DNA of 18,628 bases from assembly GCA_035264365.1 (NCBI GenBank), contig DATFQI010000136.1:1-18628 (forward strand). Reading direction: 5' to 3'. Of this stretch, positions 1 to 5,548 are shown one piece after another; position 1 is the stretch's first letter, and the number at the start of each line of letters is the position of its first letter. The DNA is from DATFQI01 sp035264365. GTDB taxonomy: Bacteria; Actinomycetota; Thermoleophilia; Solirubrobacterales; Solirubrobacteraceae. The notes under the pieces are model-generated. The model did not search any database. It worked only from the letters and a program-made list of their open reading frames with translations, and was not told the DNA's origin. A program made the position numbers and the translations under genes.

Positions 1-1329
1 GTGGTGACGCTGTTCGGCTCGACGCTGACGCTGATCGGCACTGCGGCGATCCTGATCGTGCTCGACCTCGAGCTGGCGCTGCTGACGTTCCTCGTGTTCC
101 CCGTGCTGGCGATCGGCTCGCTCGCGTTCCGGATCGTGAGCGCCGACGCCTACCGGCTCACGCGCGAGAAGGTCGCGGCGATCACCGCCTACCTGCAGGA
201 GTCGCTGTCGGGCATCCGGGTCGTTCGCTCGTTCGCCCAGGAGGAGCGCCACCTCGTGCGCTTCGCGGAGCTCAACGACGAGAACCGCGAGGCGAACATG
301 AAGACCGTCAACCTCAACGCGGCCTACTTCCCGTCGGTCGAGCTGCTGAGCGGGCTCGCGACCGCCGGGATCCTGCTCTACGGCGGCGTCCAGGCCATCA
401 ACGGCGAGGTCACGGTCGGCGTGCTGGTGGCGTTCATCGCCGCGCTGAACAACTTCTTCGACCCGATCCAGTCGCTGTCGCAGTTCTACACGACCTACCA
501 GGCGGGGATGGCGGCGCTGGACAAGATCTTCGAGCTGCTCGACGAGGAGCCCGAGCTGCGCGACGCGCCCGGCGCCGTCGAGCTGGGCCGGATCCGCGGC
601 GAGATCGAGTTCGACGACGTCGTCTTCTCCTACGGGGAGGGCGAGGCCCTCTGCCACATCAACCTGCACGTCCCGCCGGGCCAGACGGTCGCCCTCGTCG
701 GCGCGACGGGCGCGGGCAAGTCGACGATGGCCAAGCTGATGGCGCGCTTCTACGACCCGACCTCGGGCCGCGTGCTGGTCGACGGGCACGACCTGCGCGA
801 GGTCACCGCCGCCTCGCTGCGCTCCCAGATGGGCGTCGTGCCGCAGGAGGCGTTCCTGTTCAGCGGCACGATCGGCGAGAACATCGCCTTCGGCCGCGCG
901 GACGCGACGCAGGAGGAGGTCGAGGCCGCCGCGCGCGCCGTCGGCGCGCACGAGTTCATCGCGGCGCTCGAGCGCGGCTACGACACCCCGACCGGCGAGC
1001 GCGGCGCCCAGCTCTCGGCCGGCCAGCGCCAGCTCGTGGCGTTCGCCCGCGCGCTGGTCGCCGATCCGCGGATCCTCGTCCTCGACGAGGCCACCTCGAA
1101 CGTCGACATCCACACCGAGGGCCGGATCGAGGCGGGCCTCCGGCGCCTGCTGGCGGGCCGCACGGCGATCGTGATCGCCCACCGGCTCTCGACCATCCAG
1201 CGCGCCGGCCGGATCGTCGTGCTCGACCACGGCCGGATCGTCGAGCAGGGCACCCACGAGGAGCTGCTGGCCGCGGAGGGCGCCTACTGGCGCCTGCACC
1301 GCGACTGGGCGGAGCAGGCCGCGGCCTGA
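1..1329 (+). CDS. ABC transporter, fused permease and ATPase (5' truncated by window edge)
   Basis: The C-terminal 442 residues of an ABC exporter half-transporter with a fused membrane domain and ATPase. Such proteins work as dimers in the inner membrane and use ATP to export lipids, drugs or peptides; the substrate cannot be read here. About residues 1-185 hold the later transmembrane helices and the coupling-loop region. The nucleotide-binding domain follows: Walker A GATGAGKST (about 234-242), Q-loop region VPQEAFLF, signature LSAGQRQ (338-344, where LSGGQ is usual), Walker B ILVLDEATSNVD and the H-loop AHRLST. Family members are about 580-620 aa, so roughly 150 residues, including the first helices, lie upstream. 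The GTG at base 1 is therefore probably internal. The gene ends 13 bp before the 3' end of a tRNA on the other strand. A heterodimer partner gene may lie upstream, outside the window. Confidence 0.93.
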   Translation: MVTLFGSTLTLIGTAAILIVLDLELALLTFLVFPVLAIGSLAFRIVSADAYRLTREKVAAITAYLQESLSGIRVVRSFAQEERHLVRFAELNDENREANMKTVNLNAAYFPSVELLSGLATAGILLYGGVQAINGEVTVGVLVAFIAALNNFFDPIQSLSQFYTTYQAGMAALDKIFELLDEEPELRDAPGAVELGRIRGEIEFDDVVFSYGEGEALCHINLHVPPGQTVALVGATGAGKSTMAKLMARFYDPTSGRVLVDGHDLREVTAASLRSQMGVVPQEAFLFSGTIGENIAFGRADATQEEVEAAARAVGAHEFIAALERGYDTPTGERGAQLSAGQRQLVAFARALVADPRILVLDEATSNVDIHTEGRIEAGLRRLLAGRTAIVIAHRLSTIQRAGRIVVLDHGRIVEQGTHEELLAAEGAYWRLHRDWAEQAAA

Positions 1330-1342
1330 TACCGCGCTTAGG

Positions 1343-1413
1343 CTGCGGGGCAGGGACTCGAACCCCGATAACGGCCTCCAGAGGGCCGCGTCTTGCCATT
1401 AGACGACCCCGCA
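1343..1413 (-). tRNA. tRNA-Gln (anticodon CUG)
   Basis: A complete cloverleaf folds on the minus strand. The acceptor stem is TGCGGGG with CCCCGCA, the D stem GTC/GAC, and the anticodon stem CGGCC/GGCCG around loop CTCTGGA. The T stem is CGGGG/CCCTG around TTCGAGT. The anticodon CTG reads CAG glutamine codons. The first pair is U1-A72 with a G73 discriminator, typical of bacterial tRNA-Gln; U1-A72 is also the feature recognised by the GatCAB amidotransferase. CCA is not encoded. Length is 71 nt. Confidence 0.96.
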
Positions 1414-1424
1414 GCGGAACCGAA

Positions 1425-1430
1425 AGTCTA
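1425..1430 (-). promoter_or_regulatory. Probable -10 box of the tRNA-Gln gene
   Basis: TAGACT on the minus strand fits TANNNT and lies 11 nt upstream of the mature tRNA 5' end at 1413, leaving room for a short 5' leader removed by RNase P. No clear -35 is visible. The divergent HNH gene has its own candidate promoter about 40 bp away. Confidence 0.4.
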
Positions 1431-1464
1431 GCGAGCCCGTCGCGAATCCGTCCGCTCGAGATGG

Positions 1465-1476
1465 GAACATACGTTC
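1465..1476 (+). promoter_or_regulatory. LexA/SOS-box-like palindrome at the HNH gene start
   Basis: GAACATACGTTC has perfect GAAC/GTTC arms and a four-base spacer. It matches the Gram-positive/actinobacterial LexA consensus CGAACRNRYGTTCG at 13 of 14 positions (only the first C is G). It ends three bases before the ATG at 1480 and contains TACGTT (1470-1475), a possible -10 element, so a bound repressor would cover the promoter. Whether LexA binds here is inferred. Confidence 0.55.
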
Positions 1477-1479
1477 GCC

Positions 1480-2031
1480 ATGGATGTGGTGCGTACACGC
1501 CAGACGGTCGCGATGCTCCTCCATTATGGCTTCACTCAGGCCGAGATCGTCTTTGCCACCGGGCGGTCGAAGTCCACCATCGCCTACCACGCCCGCAATC
1601 TCGGTCGGCCCGCCGACGAGCGTTTCAACCGTCGCTACGACTGGGCCGAGGTGCAGCGCTTCTACGACGAGGGCAACTCGATCACGAAGTGCATGATGCG
1701 GTTCGGGTTCAGCCGCAAGACCTTCAACGACGCACGCATACGCGGGGCGATCGAGACCCGGCCGCAGGCGATGCCCGTGGACGTCCTGCTCTCCGGGCGG
1801 AGGAACCGGGGGCACGTCAAGCGCCGGCTGATCCGGCTCGGGCTCAAGGAGGACCGCTGCGAGATCTGCGGGATCTCGGTGTGGCGCGGGGCGCCGCTGA
1901 GCCTGGCCCTGCACCACGTCAACGGGGACGGTCGCGACAACCGGCTCGAGAACCTGCAGCTGCTCTGCCCGAACTGCCATAGCCAGACGGACAACTTCGC
2001 GGGGAGGAACGTCCGAAGGAACATGGGATAA
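1480..2031 (+). CDS. HNH endonuclease with N-terminal helix-turn-helix region
   Basis: A 183-aa protein. Residues about 8-42 and 50-90 look like two helix-turn-helix units (for example TQAEIVFATGRSKSTIAYHA), which would bind DNA. Residues 124-173 form a zinc-supported HNH nuclease: C127-x2-C130, the double histidine H145-H146, N154 in a DNRLENLQLLC run, and C163-x2-C166-H167. This HTH-plus-HNH layout is seen in phage-derived and free-standing homing-type nucleases, but the physiological target is unknown. The first part has less GC-biased third positions than its neighbours, hinting at foreign origin. The ATG at 1480 gives the full HTH, but no Shine-Dalgarno precedes it; GTG 1486 is an alternative start. 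The LexA-like site directly upstream suggests control by DNA damage. It may be a domesticated or remnant mobile-element gene. Confidence 0.85.
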   Translation: MDVVRTRQTVAMLLHYGFTQAEIVFATGRSKSTIAYHARNLGRPADERFNRRYDWAEVQRFYDEGNSITKCMMRFGFSRKTFNDARIRGAIETRPQAMPVDVLLSGRRNRGHVKRRLIRLGLKEDRCEICGISVWRGAPLSLALHHVNGDGRDNRLENLQLLCPNCHSQTDNFAGRNVRRNMG

Positions 2032-2066
2032 GCGTCCGTGACCCTTCCATCTGCCGGGTGCCGCGC

Positions 2067-2072
2067 TACTCT
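2067..2072 (+). promoter_or_regulatory. Possible -10 box upstream of the Crp-like gene
   Basis: TACTCT fits TANNNT. Starting transcription near 2079 would give a leader of about 115 nt ahead of the ATG at 2194. No convincing -35 is seen. This is weaker evidence than for the leaderless promoters elsewhere in the window. Confidence 0.25.
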
Positions 2073-2130
2073 CGGTTGAGGTCGAGGCGCCGCGGTGATT
2101 TCCGGGGAGGTCAGACCGTGCACTTCCAAG

Positions 2131-2163
2131 CCGGGACGGCAAGGGCGTTTGCCGGGCTCCCGG
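2131..2163 (+). promoter_or_regulatory. Strong hairpin in the 5' leader of the Crp-like gene
   Basis: CCGGGA (2131-2136) pairs with TCCCGG (2158-2163), and the adjacent CGGCAA (2137-2142) pairs with TTGCCG (2149-2154). The loop is GGGCGT and GGC (2155-2157) is bulged: 12 Watson-Crick pairs in 33 nt. It ends about 30 nt before the start codon and 15 nt before the GGAGGG ribosome-binding site. It matches no riboswitch class I can recognise. Confidence 0.5.
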
Positions 2164-2193
2164 AGTCGGAACGCCAGTGGAGGGTGTGGACGC

Positions 2194-2970
2194 ATGCCAG
2201 AGGCGGGCGGCGGCTCGGTACAGCTTCTCGAAGCGGACCCGGATCTCGCGCGAGGGCTCGACCCTCGGCGCATCCGTGAGGTCTCGCAGCGGCTCTTCGT
2301 ACGCGCGATCGACGTACCGAGGGGCCCGTGGACCCCTGGTCGCTCGCTGAACCAGGGGAGCCAGCCGATCGGCCTGCTCGTCCTCGACGGCCTGCTCGTC
2401 CGCGAGGCCACCGTCGGTGATCATCCGTGCGCCGAGCTGCTCGGTCCGGGCGACCTCCTGCGCGCCTGGGACGACCGCGAGGCCGAGATCCTGCTGCCGC
2501 GGACGGTCGAATGGACCGCGCTCACCCACTCCCGGCTCGCGATCATCGATCAGGCGCTCGCCGTCCGGGCCGCCCAGTGGCCGGAGATCTTCGCCGCGCT
2601 CGTGGAGCGCGCCGCGCGCCGCGCGGAGCGGCTCGTGGTCATGCAGGCGATCGCGCACCTGACGCGGGTCGACGACCGGCTGCTGGCGCTGCTCTGGTGC
2701 CTGGCCGAGCGCTGGGGCCGCGTGATCCCCGGGGGCGTGCTCGTCAACCTGCGCCTCCCCCACCGCACCCTCGCCGGCATGGTCGGCGCCCGCCGCCCGT
2801 CGGTCACGACGGCGCTGGGCCAGCTGATCTCGCGCGAGGAGATCGAGCGCCGCCCCGACGGCGGCTGGCTCCTCCGCGGCGACCCGCCGGAGGCCCGCCC
2901 GGCCGCCGCGGACCGCTCCGCCCCGTCGGACACGCAGCCGGGCACGCTGCGCTTCGCCGCGCGCCAGTAG
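2194..2970 (+). CDS. Crp/Fnr-family transcriptional regulator
   Basis: A 258-aa DNA-binding regulator. The N-terminal ~130 residues resemble a degenerate cyclic-nucleotide-binding barrel: the GLLVLDGLLVRE and AELLGPGDLLRAWD segments occupy the usual strand positions. The conserved phosphate-binding arginine cassette of true cAMP receptors is not evident, and there is no Fnr-type cysteine cluster, so the ligand is unknown. The C-terminal part (about 150-225) is a Crp-type winged helix, with LPHRTLAGMVGARRPSVTTA as the helix-turn-helix. The tail past residue ~230 is disordered and rich in Ala, Pro and Arg. The open frame extends upstream to 2095, but ATG 2194 is chosen because GGAGGG lies 9 nt before it. 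The gene converges with the flavoprotein gene, the two stops being 6 bp apart. Targets cannot be inferred. Confidence 0.85.
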   Translation: MPEAGGGSVQLLEADPDLARGLDPRRIREVSQRLFVRAIDVPRGPWTPGRSLNQGSQPIGLLVLDGLLVREATVGDHPCAELLGPGDLLRAWDDREAEILLPRTVEWTALTHSRLAIIDQALAVRAAQWPEIFAALVERAARRAERLVVMQAIAHLTRVDDRLLALLWCLAERWGRVIPGGVLVNLRLPHRTLAGMVGARRPSVTTALGQLISREEIERRPDGGWLLRGDPPEARPAAADRSAPSDTQPGTLRFAARQ

Positions 2971-2976
2971 GAGCGC

Positions 2977-4242
2977 TCAGAGCTCGGAGAGATCCGAGCC
3001 GGGGTCGCCCAGGACCTCGGGGTCGCCGAGCTCGCCGCCCGCGGCGAGCAGCCGCCGGGCATGCATGAGGTCCTCGGGGCGTCCCACGGAGAGCGCGGCC
3101 ACGAGCCGCGCGCCCTCGACGTAGAAGACGGCGAACTCGCCGCCGTCGATCGACCCGCGGACGATCTCGCGGTCGGGCGACGTGGCGGAGCCGACGTACT
3201 CGAGCGTGGCCCAGTCGGCGAGGTCGCACCAGAAGTACGGGACCTCGTCGAAGTCCGCGGGGCGGCCCGCGACCGCGGCCGCGGCCGCCTTGCCCTGGGC
3301 GCGGGCGACCTCCCAGTGCTCGATCCGCATGCGACGGCCGTGCAGCACCGAGTCGTACTCGCAGGCGTCGCCGGCGCACCAGACGCCGGGCGCCGAGGTC
3401 GCCAGCGTGGACGAGCACGCGACGCCGCCCGTCTCGCCCAGCGACAGGCCGGAGGAGCGCGCGAGCATCACGTCGGGCACCGCGCCCGTGCCCATCACGA
3501 CCAGGTCGGCGTCGACGAGCCGGCCGGACTCGGTCTCGACCGACCCCACGCGGCCGCCTGTGCCCGACGGCGAAGCCGTCTGGGTATCGCCGACGAACCC
3601 CGCCAGCGGGTCGCCGCAGACGAGCTCGACGCCGCGCGAGCGCAGCAGCTCCGCGACGTACGCCGCCACCTGCGGCCCGAAGTGCGTCGACAGCGGCGCG
3701 TCCTCGATCATCACCATCGTGCACTGCTTGCCGAGCGCGGTCAGCGACGCCGCCACCTCGCAGGCGATGTAGGAGCCGCCCACCAGGACGACCCGCGAGG
3801 CCGCTTCCGCGTCCGCGCGGATCGCGTCGGAGTTGCCCAGCGCGCGCAGGTAGTGGATCCCCTCCAGCTCGGCCCCCGGCACGCGCAGCCTCCGCACGTT
3901 CGCCCCGGTCGCCAGCACGCACGCGCCGTAGCCGACCTCCTCCTTGTTGGAGAGCTTCGCGACGCGCGCCTCGGTGTCGAGCTTCATGACGCTCGTGCGC
4001 AGCAGCAGCTCGACGCCCTGGGACGCGTACCAGTCCGCCGGGTGCAGGTACGTCCCGGCGCGATCCGTCTCGCCGCGCAGGTAGTCCTTGGACGCCGGCG
4101 GGCGCTCGTAGGGCGGGTCCTGCTCGCGCCCCACCAGCAGCACGGAGCCGTCGAACGAGCGGTCGCGCACGAGCGCCTCGGCGCACGCCGACCCGGCCGC
4201 CCCCGCACCGACGATCAGGACGTCGACGTCGCGGTCAGGCAC
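2977..4242 (-). CDS. FAD/NAD(P)-dependent oxidoreductase, ferredoxin/rubredoxin reductase-like
   Basis: A 421-aa flavoprotein of the BphA4/AIF-like reductase family, which passes electrons from NAD(P)H via FAD to a small iron-sulfur protein. The FAD-binding GAGAAG (12-17) is near the N terminus. PYERPPASKDYL and LATGA follow. A second Rossmann motif VVLVGGSYIACE (about 150-161) would bind NAD(P)H, GVWCAGDACEY contacts FAD, and the C-terminal domain has the usual PYFWCD stretch. No ferredoxin gene is adjacent. The start is GTG at 4242, overlapping the stop of the RCK gene by 8 bp, so the gene is probably translated as the last cistron of that operon. Residues ~219-228 (DTQTASPSGT) form an extra loop encoded by a DNA palindrome, in a place where relatives have a shorter turn. 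The electron acceptor is unknown. Confidence 0.88.
   Translation of the reverse strand: MPDRDVDVLIVGAGAAGSACAEALVRDRSFDGSVLLVGREQDPPYERPPASKDYLRGETDRAGTYLHPADWYASQGVELLLRTSVMKLDTEARVAKLSNKEEVGYGACVLATGANVRRLRVPGAELEGIHYLRALGNSDAIRADAEAASRVVLVGGSYIACEVAASLTALGKQCTMVMIEDAPLSTHFGPQVAAYVAELLRSRGVELVCGDPLAGFVGDTQTASPSGTGGRVGSVETESGRLVDADLVVMGTGAVPDVMLARSSGLSLGETGGVACSSTLATSAPGVWCAGDACEYDSVLHGRRMRIEHWEVARAQGKAAAAAVAGRPADFDEVPYFWCDLADWATLEYVGSATSPDREIVRGSIDGGEFAVFYVEGARLVAALSVGRPEDLMHARRLLAAGGELGDPEVLGDPGSDLSEL
2982..2999. terminator. Hairpin between convergent genes (possible terminator)
   Basis: GCTCGGA and TCCGAGC form a perfect 7-bp stem closed by a GAGA loop. It starts 12 bases after the Crp-like gene's stop and overlaps the last codons of the convergent flavoprotein gene. 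There is no T-tract, so classical intrinsic termination is uncertain. Confidence 0.4.
3561..3586. repeat. Palindromic element inside the flavoprotein coding sequence
   Basis: TGCCCGACGGC, loop GAA, then GCCGTC-T-GGGTA form an 11-bp stem with one bulged T and one G-T pair. It encodes an Asp-Thr-Gln-Thr-Ala-Ser-Pro-Ser-Gly-Thr stretch in frame, unlike the surrounding sequence. It resembles a REP-type palindrome that has inserted without breaking the frame. No second copy is seen in the window. Confidence 0.4.
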
Positions 4243-4921
4243 GCTCGTTGGAGTTCTCGCCCACGAACTGGGCGGTGATGCTCTCCTCGAGCCCCGGGTC
4301 GAGCACCACGAGCACCTCGTCGCCGGCCTCGACGACCGTGTCGGCCTTCGGGACGAAGCCGGAGCCGTCGCGCAGCACGGAGATCACCAGCGAGCCCTCG
4401 GGCAGCGCCATGTCCTGCACCTTCTGGCCGGCGGCCGGGGCGTCCTCGGAGACCACCAGCTCGATGATCTCCAAGCGCTCCTCGGGCAGGTCGAGCAGGT
4501 GGACGAGGCCGTAGCGCGGCACCTCGTGCTCGATCAGCCGCAGGATCAGGTCGGTCGCGGACACCGCGGGCTGGATCCCGAGCAGCTTGAAGTGGTCCAG
4601 GTTGCGCGGGTTGTTGACGCGGGCGATGATCCGCTCGCAGAGGTACTTCTCCTTGGCGACCTGGCAGATCAGCAGGTTGTCCTCGTCGTCGCCGGTGACG
4701 GCGACCACGAGGTCGGCGCGCTGGATGCCCGCCCGCTCGAGCACCCACAGCTCGGTCGCGTCGCCGTACTGGACCGCGTGCTCGAGCTCCTGCTCGACGG
4801 TCAGGTAGCGGCGCCGGTCCTGCTCGAGCACGGTCACCTCGTGGCCCTTCTCGAGCAGCTCCCGCGCGAGGTTCCAGCCGACCTTGCCCGCGCCGGCCAC
4901 GATCACGTACAGCCCCGCCAT
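4235..4921 (-). CDS. RCK/TrkA-type NAD-binding K+ uptake regulatory protein
   Basis: A 228-aa cytoplasmic protein with a full RCK_N plus RCK_C layout. Residues 1-~125 form a Rossmann domain with GAGKVG near the start and an acidic residue (VLEQD) ending the second strand, as in NAD(H)-binding TrkA and KtrA. Residues ~140-222 match the RCK_C (TrkA_C) fold, with APAAGQKVQDMALPEGSLVI and GDEVLVV. Such proteins form rings that gate Trk/Ktr K+ channels in response to NAD(H), ATP or c-di-AMP. Here the linked membrane proteins are APC permeases, and no TrkH/KtrB gene is in view. The ATG at 4921 shares its A with the preceding gene's stop (TGATG), implying translational coupling. The stop overlaps the flavoprotein start by 8 bp. 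It corresponds in kind to mycobacterial ceoB/ceoC; which one it matches is not decidable here. Confidence 0.9.
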   Translation of the reverse strand: MAGLYVIVAGAGKVGWNLARELLEKGHEVTVLEQDRRRYLTVEQELEHAVQYGDATELWVLERAGIQRADLVVAVTGDDEDNLLICQVAKEKYLCERIIARVNNPRNLDHFKLLGIQPAVSATDLILRLIEHEVPRYGLVHLLDLPEERLEIIELVVSEDAPAAGQKVQDMALPEGSLVISVLRDGSGFVPKADTVVEAGDEVLVVLDPGLEESITAQFVGENSNERA

Positions 4922-5364
4922 CAGCCGGCCCCGGTCTCCACCGCGTCCGTGAGCGCGGCGCGCTCGAGCTGCTCGATCGCGATCTGCGTCGGGCAGATCG
5001 TCTGCAGGCCCTGCTCCTGGTACCAGGCGGCGCGCCGTGGATCGAGGATGCGGGCGATCACGCGCGGCACCTCGAAGCGACGCTGGGCGATCTGGGAGAC
5101 GACGAGGTTGGTGTTGTCGCCGTTGGTGGAGGCGATGAAGACCTCGGCCTGCTCGATGCCGGCCTCCACGAGCGCGTCCATCTCGAGCGCGGTGCCGATC
5201 GTGAAGCGCCCGCCGGCCTCCTCCCAGCCCTGGCCGAGCTCGACGTCGAGGCGCTCGTGCGAGAGCGGGTCCTCGTCGAGCACGCTCACGGTGTGGCCGG
5301 CCCGCAGGGCCGACGTGGCGACCGCAGAGCCGACACGGCCCGCACCGACGACGAGGACGAACAT
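4921..5364 (-). CDS. RCK_N-only TrkA-type NAD-binding protein
   Basis: A 147-aa protein consisting essentially of one RCK_N Rossmann domain. The N terminus LVVGAGRVGSAV is the dinucleotide-binding loop, VLDEDP ends the second strand, and FIASTNGDNTNLVVSQIA is the usual helix after strand 4. The RCK_C ligand domain present in the next gene is absent; typical TrkA-like proteins are about 215-230 aa. It probably pairs with the full-length RCK protein, to which it is coupled by a TGATG stop/start overlap, giving a hetero-oligomeric regulatory ring. The ATG lies 8 nt after TAGAGT with no Shine-Dalgarno, so its mRNA is probably leaderless. The -10 box abuts the base of a long inverted repeat. Confidence 0.87.
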   Translation of the reverse strand: MFVLVVGAGRVGSAVATSALRAGHTVSVLDEDPLSHERLDVELGQGWEEAGGRFTIGTALEMDALVEAGIEQAEVFIASTNGDNTNLVVSQIAQRRFEVPRVIARILDPRRAAWYQEQGLQTICPTQIAIEQLERAALTDAVETGAG

Positions 5365-5369
5365 CGGCG

Positions 5370-5548
5370 CGGACTCTAGTGGTTCGTCCCGGGAGCCGTG
5401 GCGTCCTCGGAGGGTCGCTGGCGCCGCCTGGCAAGGACGCAGACCCGCAGGAATCCCTCTGGGATTTCAAGTGGTCGAGGACACAGCCAGGCGGCGATCA
5501 GCGGCCGTCCGAGGATGTCAGGGCTCCCGGGACGGGCCACTGCGTCCG
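5370..5548 (+). ncRNA. Long hairpin element, candidate structured RNA or MITE-like palindrome
   Basis: Bases 5378-5432 pair with 5486-5541 in one near-continuous stem: 47 Watson-Crick pairs, six G-T positions, two G-G mismatches and one bulged A (5497). A short basal helix (5370-5374 with 5544-5548) extends it. The apical part holds a second hairpin, 5450-5457 with 5461-5468 (one G-T pair, TCT loop), and GACC/GGTC (5442-5445 with 5473-5476). All seven transition-type differences read as G-U in plus-strand RNA and would be A-C in minus-strand RNA, so I call plus. No plus-strand promoter is evident. The right arm overlaps the last codons of the APC-USP gene and supplies its stop. A decayed MITE is the main alternative; no target-site duplication is visible. 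Confidence 0.5.
5373..5378 (-). promoter_or_regulatory. Probable -10 box for the RCK gene pair (leaderless)
   Basis: TAGAGT on the minus strand ends 8 nt before the ATG at 5364, the spacing expected if transcription starts at the start codon. Upstream promoter sequence, including any -35, falls inside the long inverted repeat, so that structure could influence transcription of the RCK genes. Confidence 0.5.

Noticed and set aside
1343..2031. Integrated element using the tRNA-Gln as attachment site, with the HNH gene as cargo
   Set aside because: The HNH gene lies on the 5' side of the tRNA, no integrase is present, and no duplicate of the tRNA 3' end is seen.
2073..2193. c-di-GMP (GEMM) or c-di-AMP riboswitch in the leader of the Crp-like gene
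   Set aside because: A GGGACGGCAAG string resembles part of GEMM, but the second stem, the conserved CACGCA segment and the tetraloop-receptor are absent.
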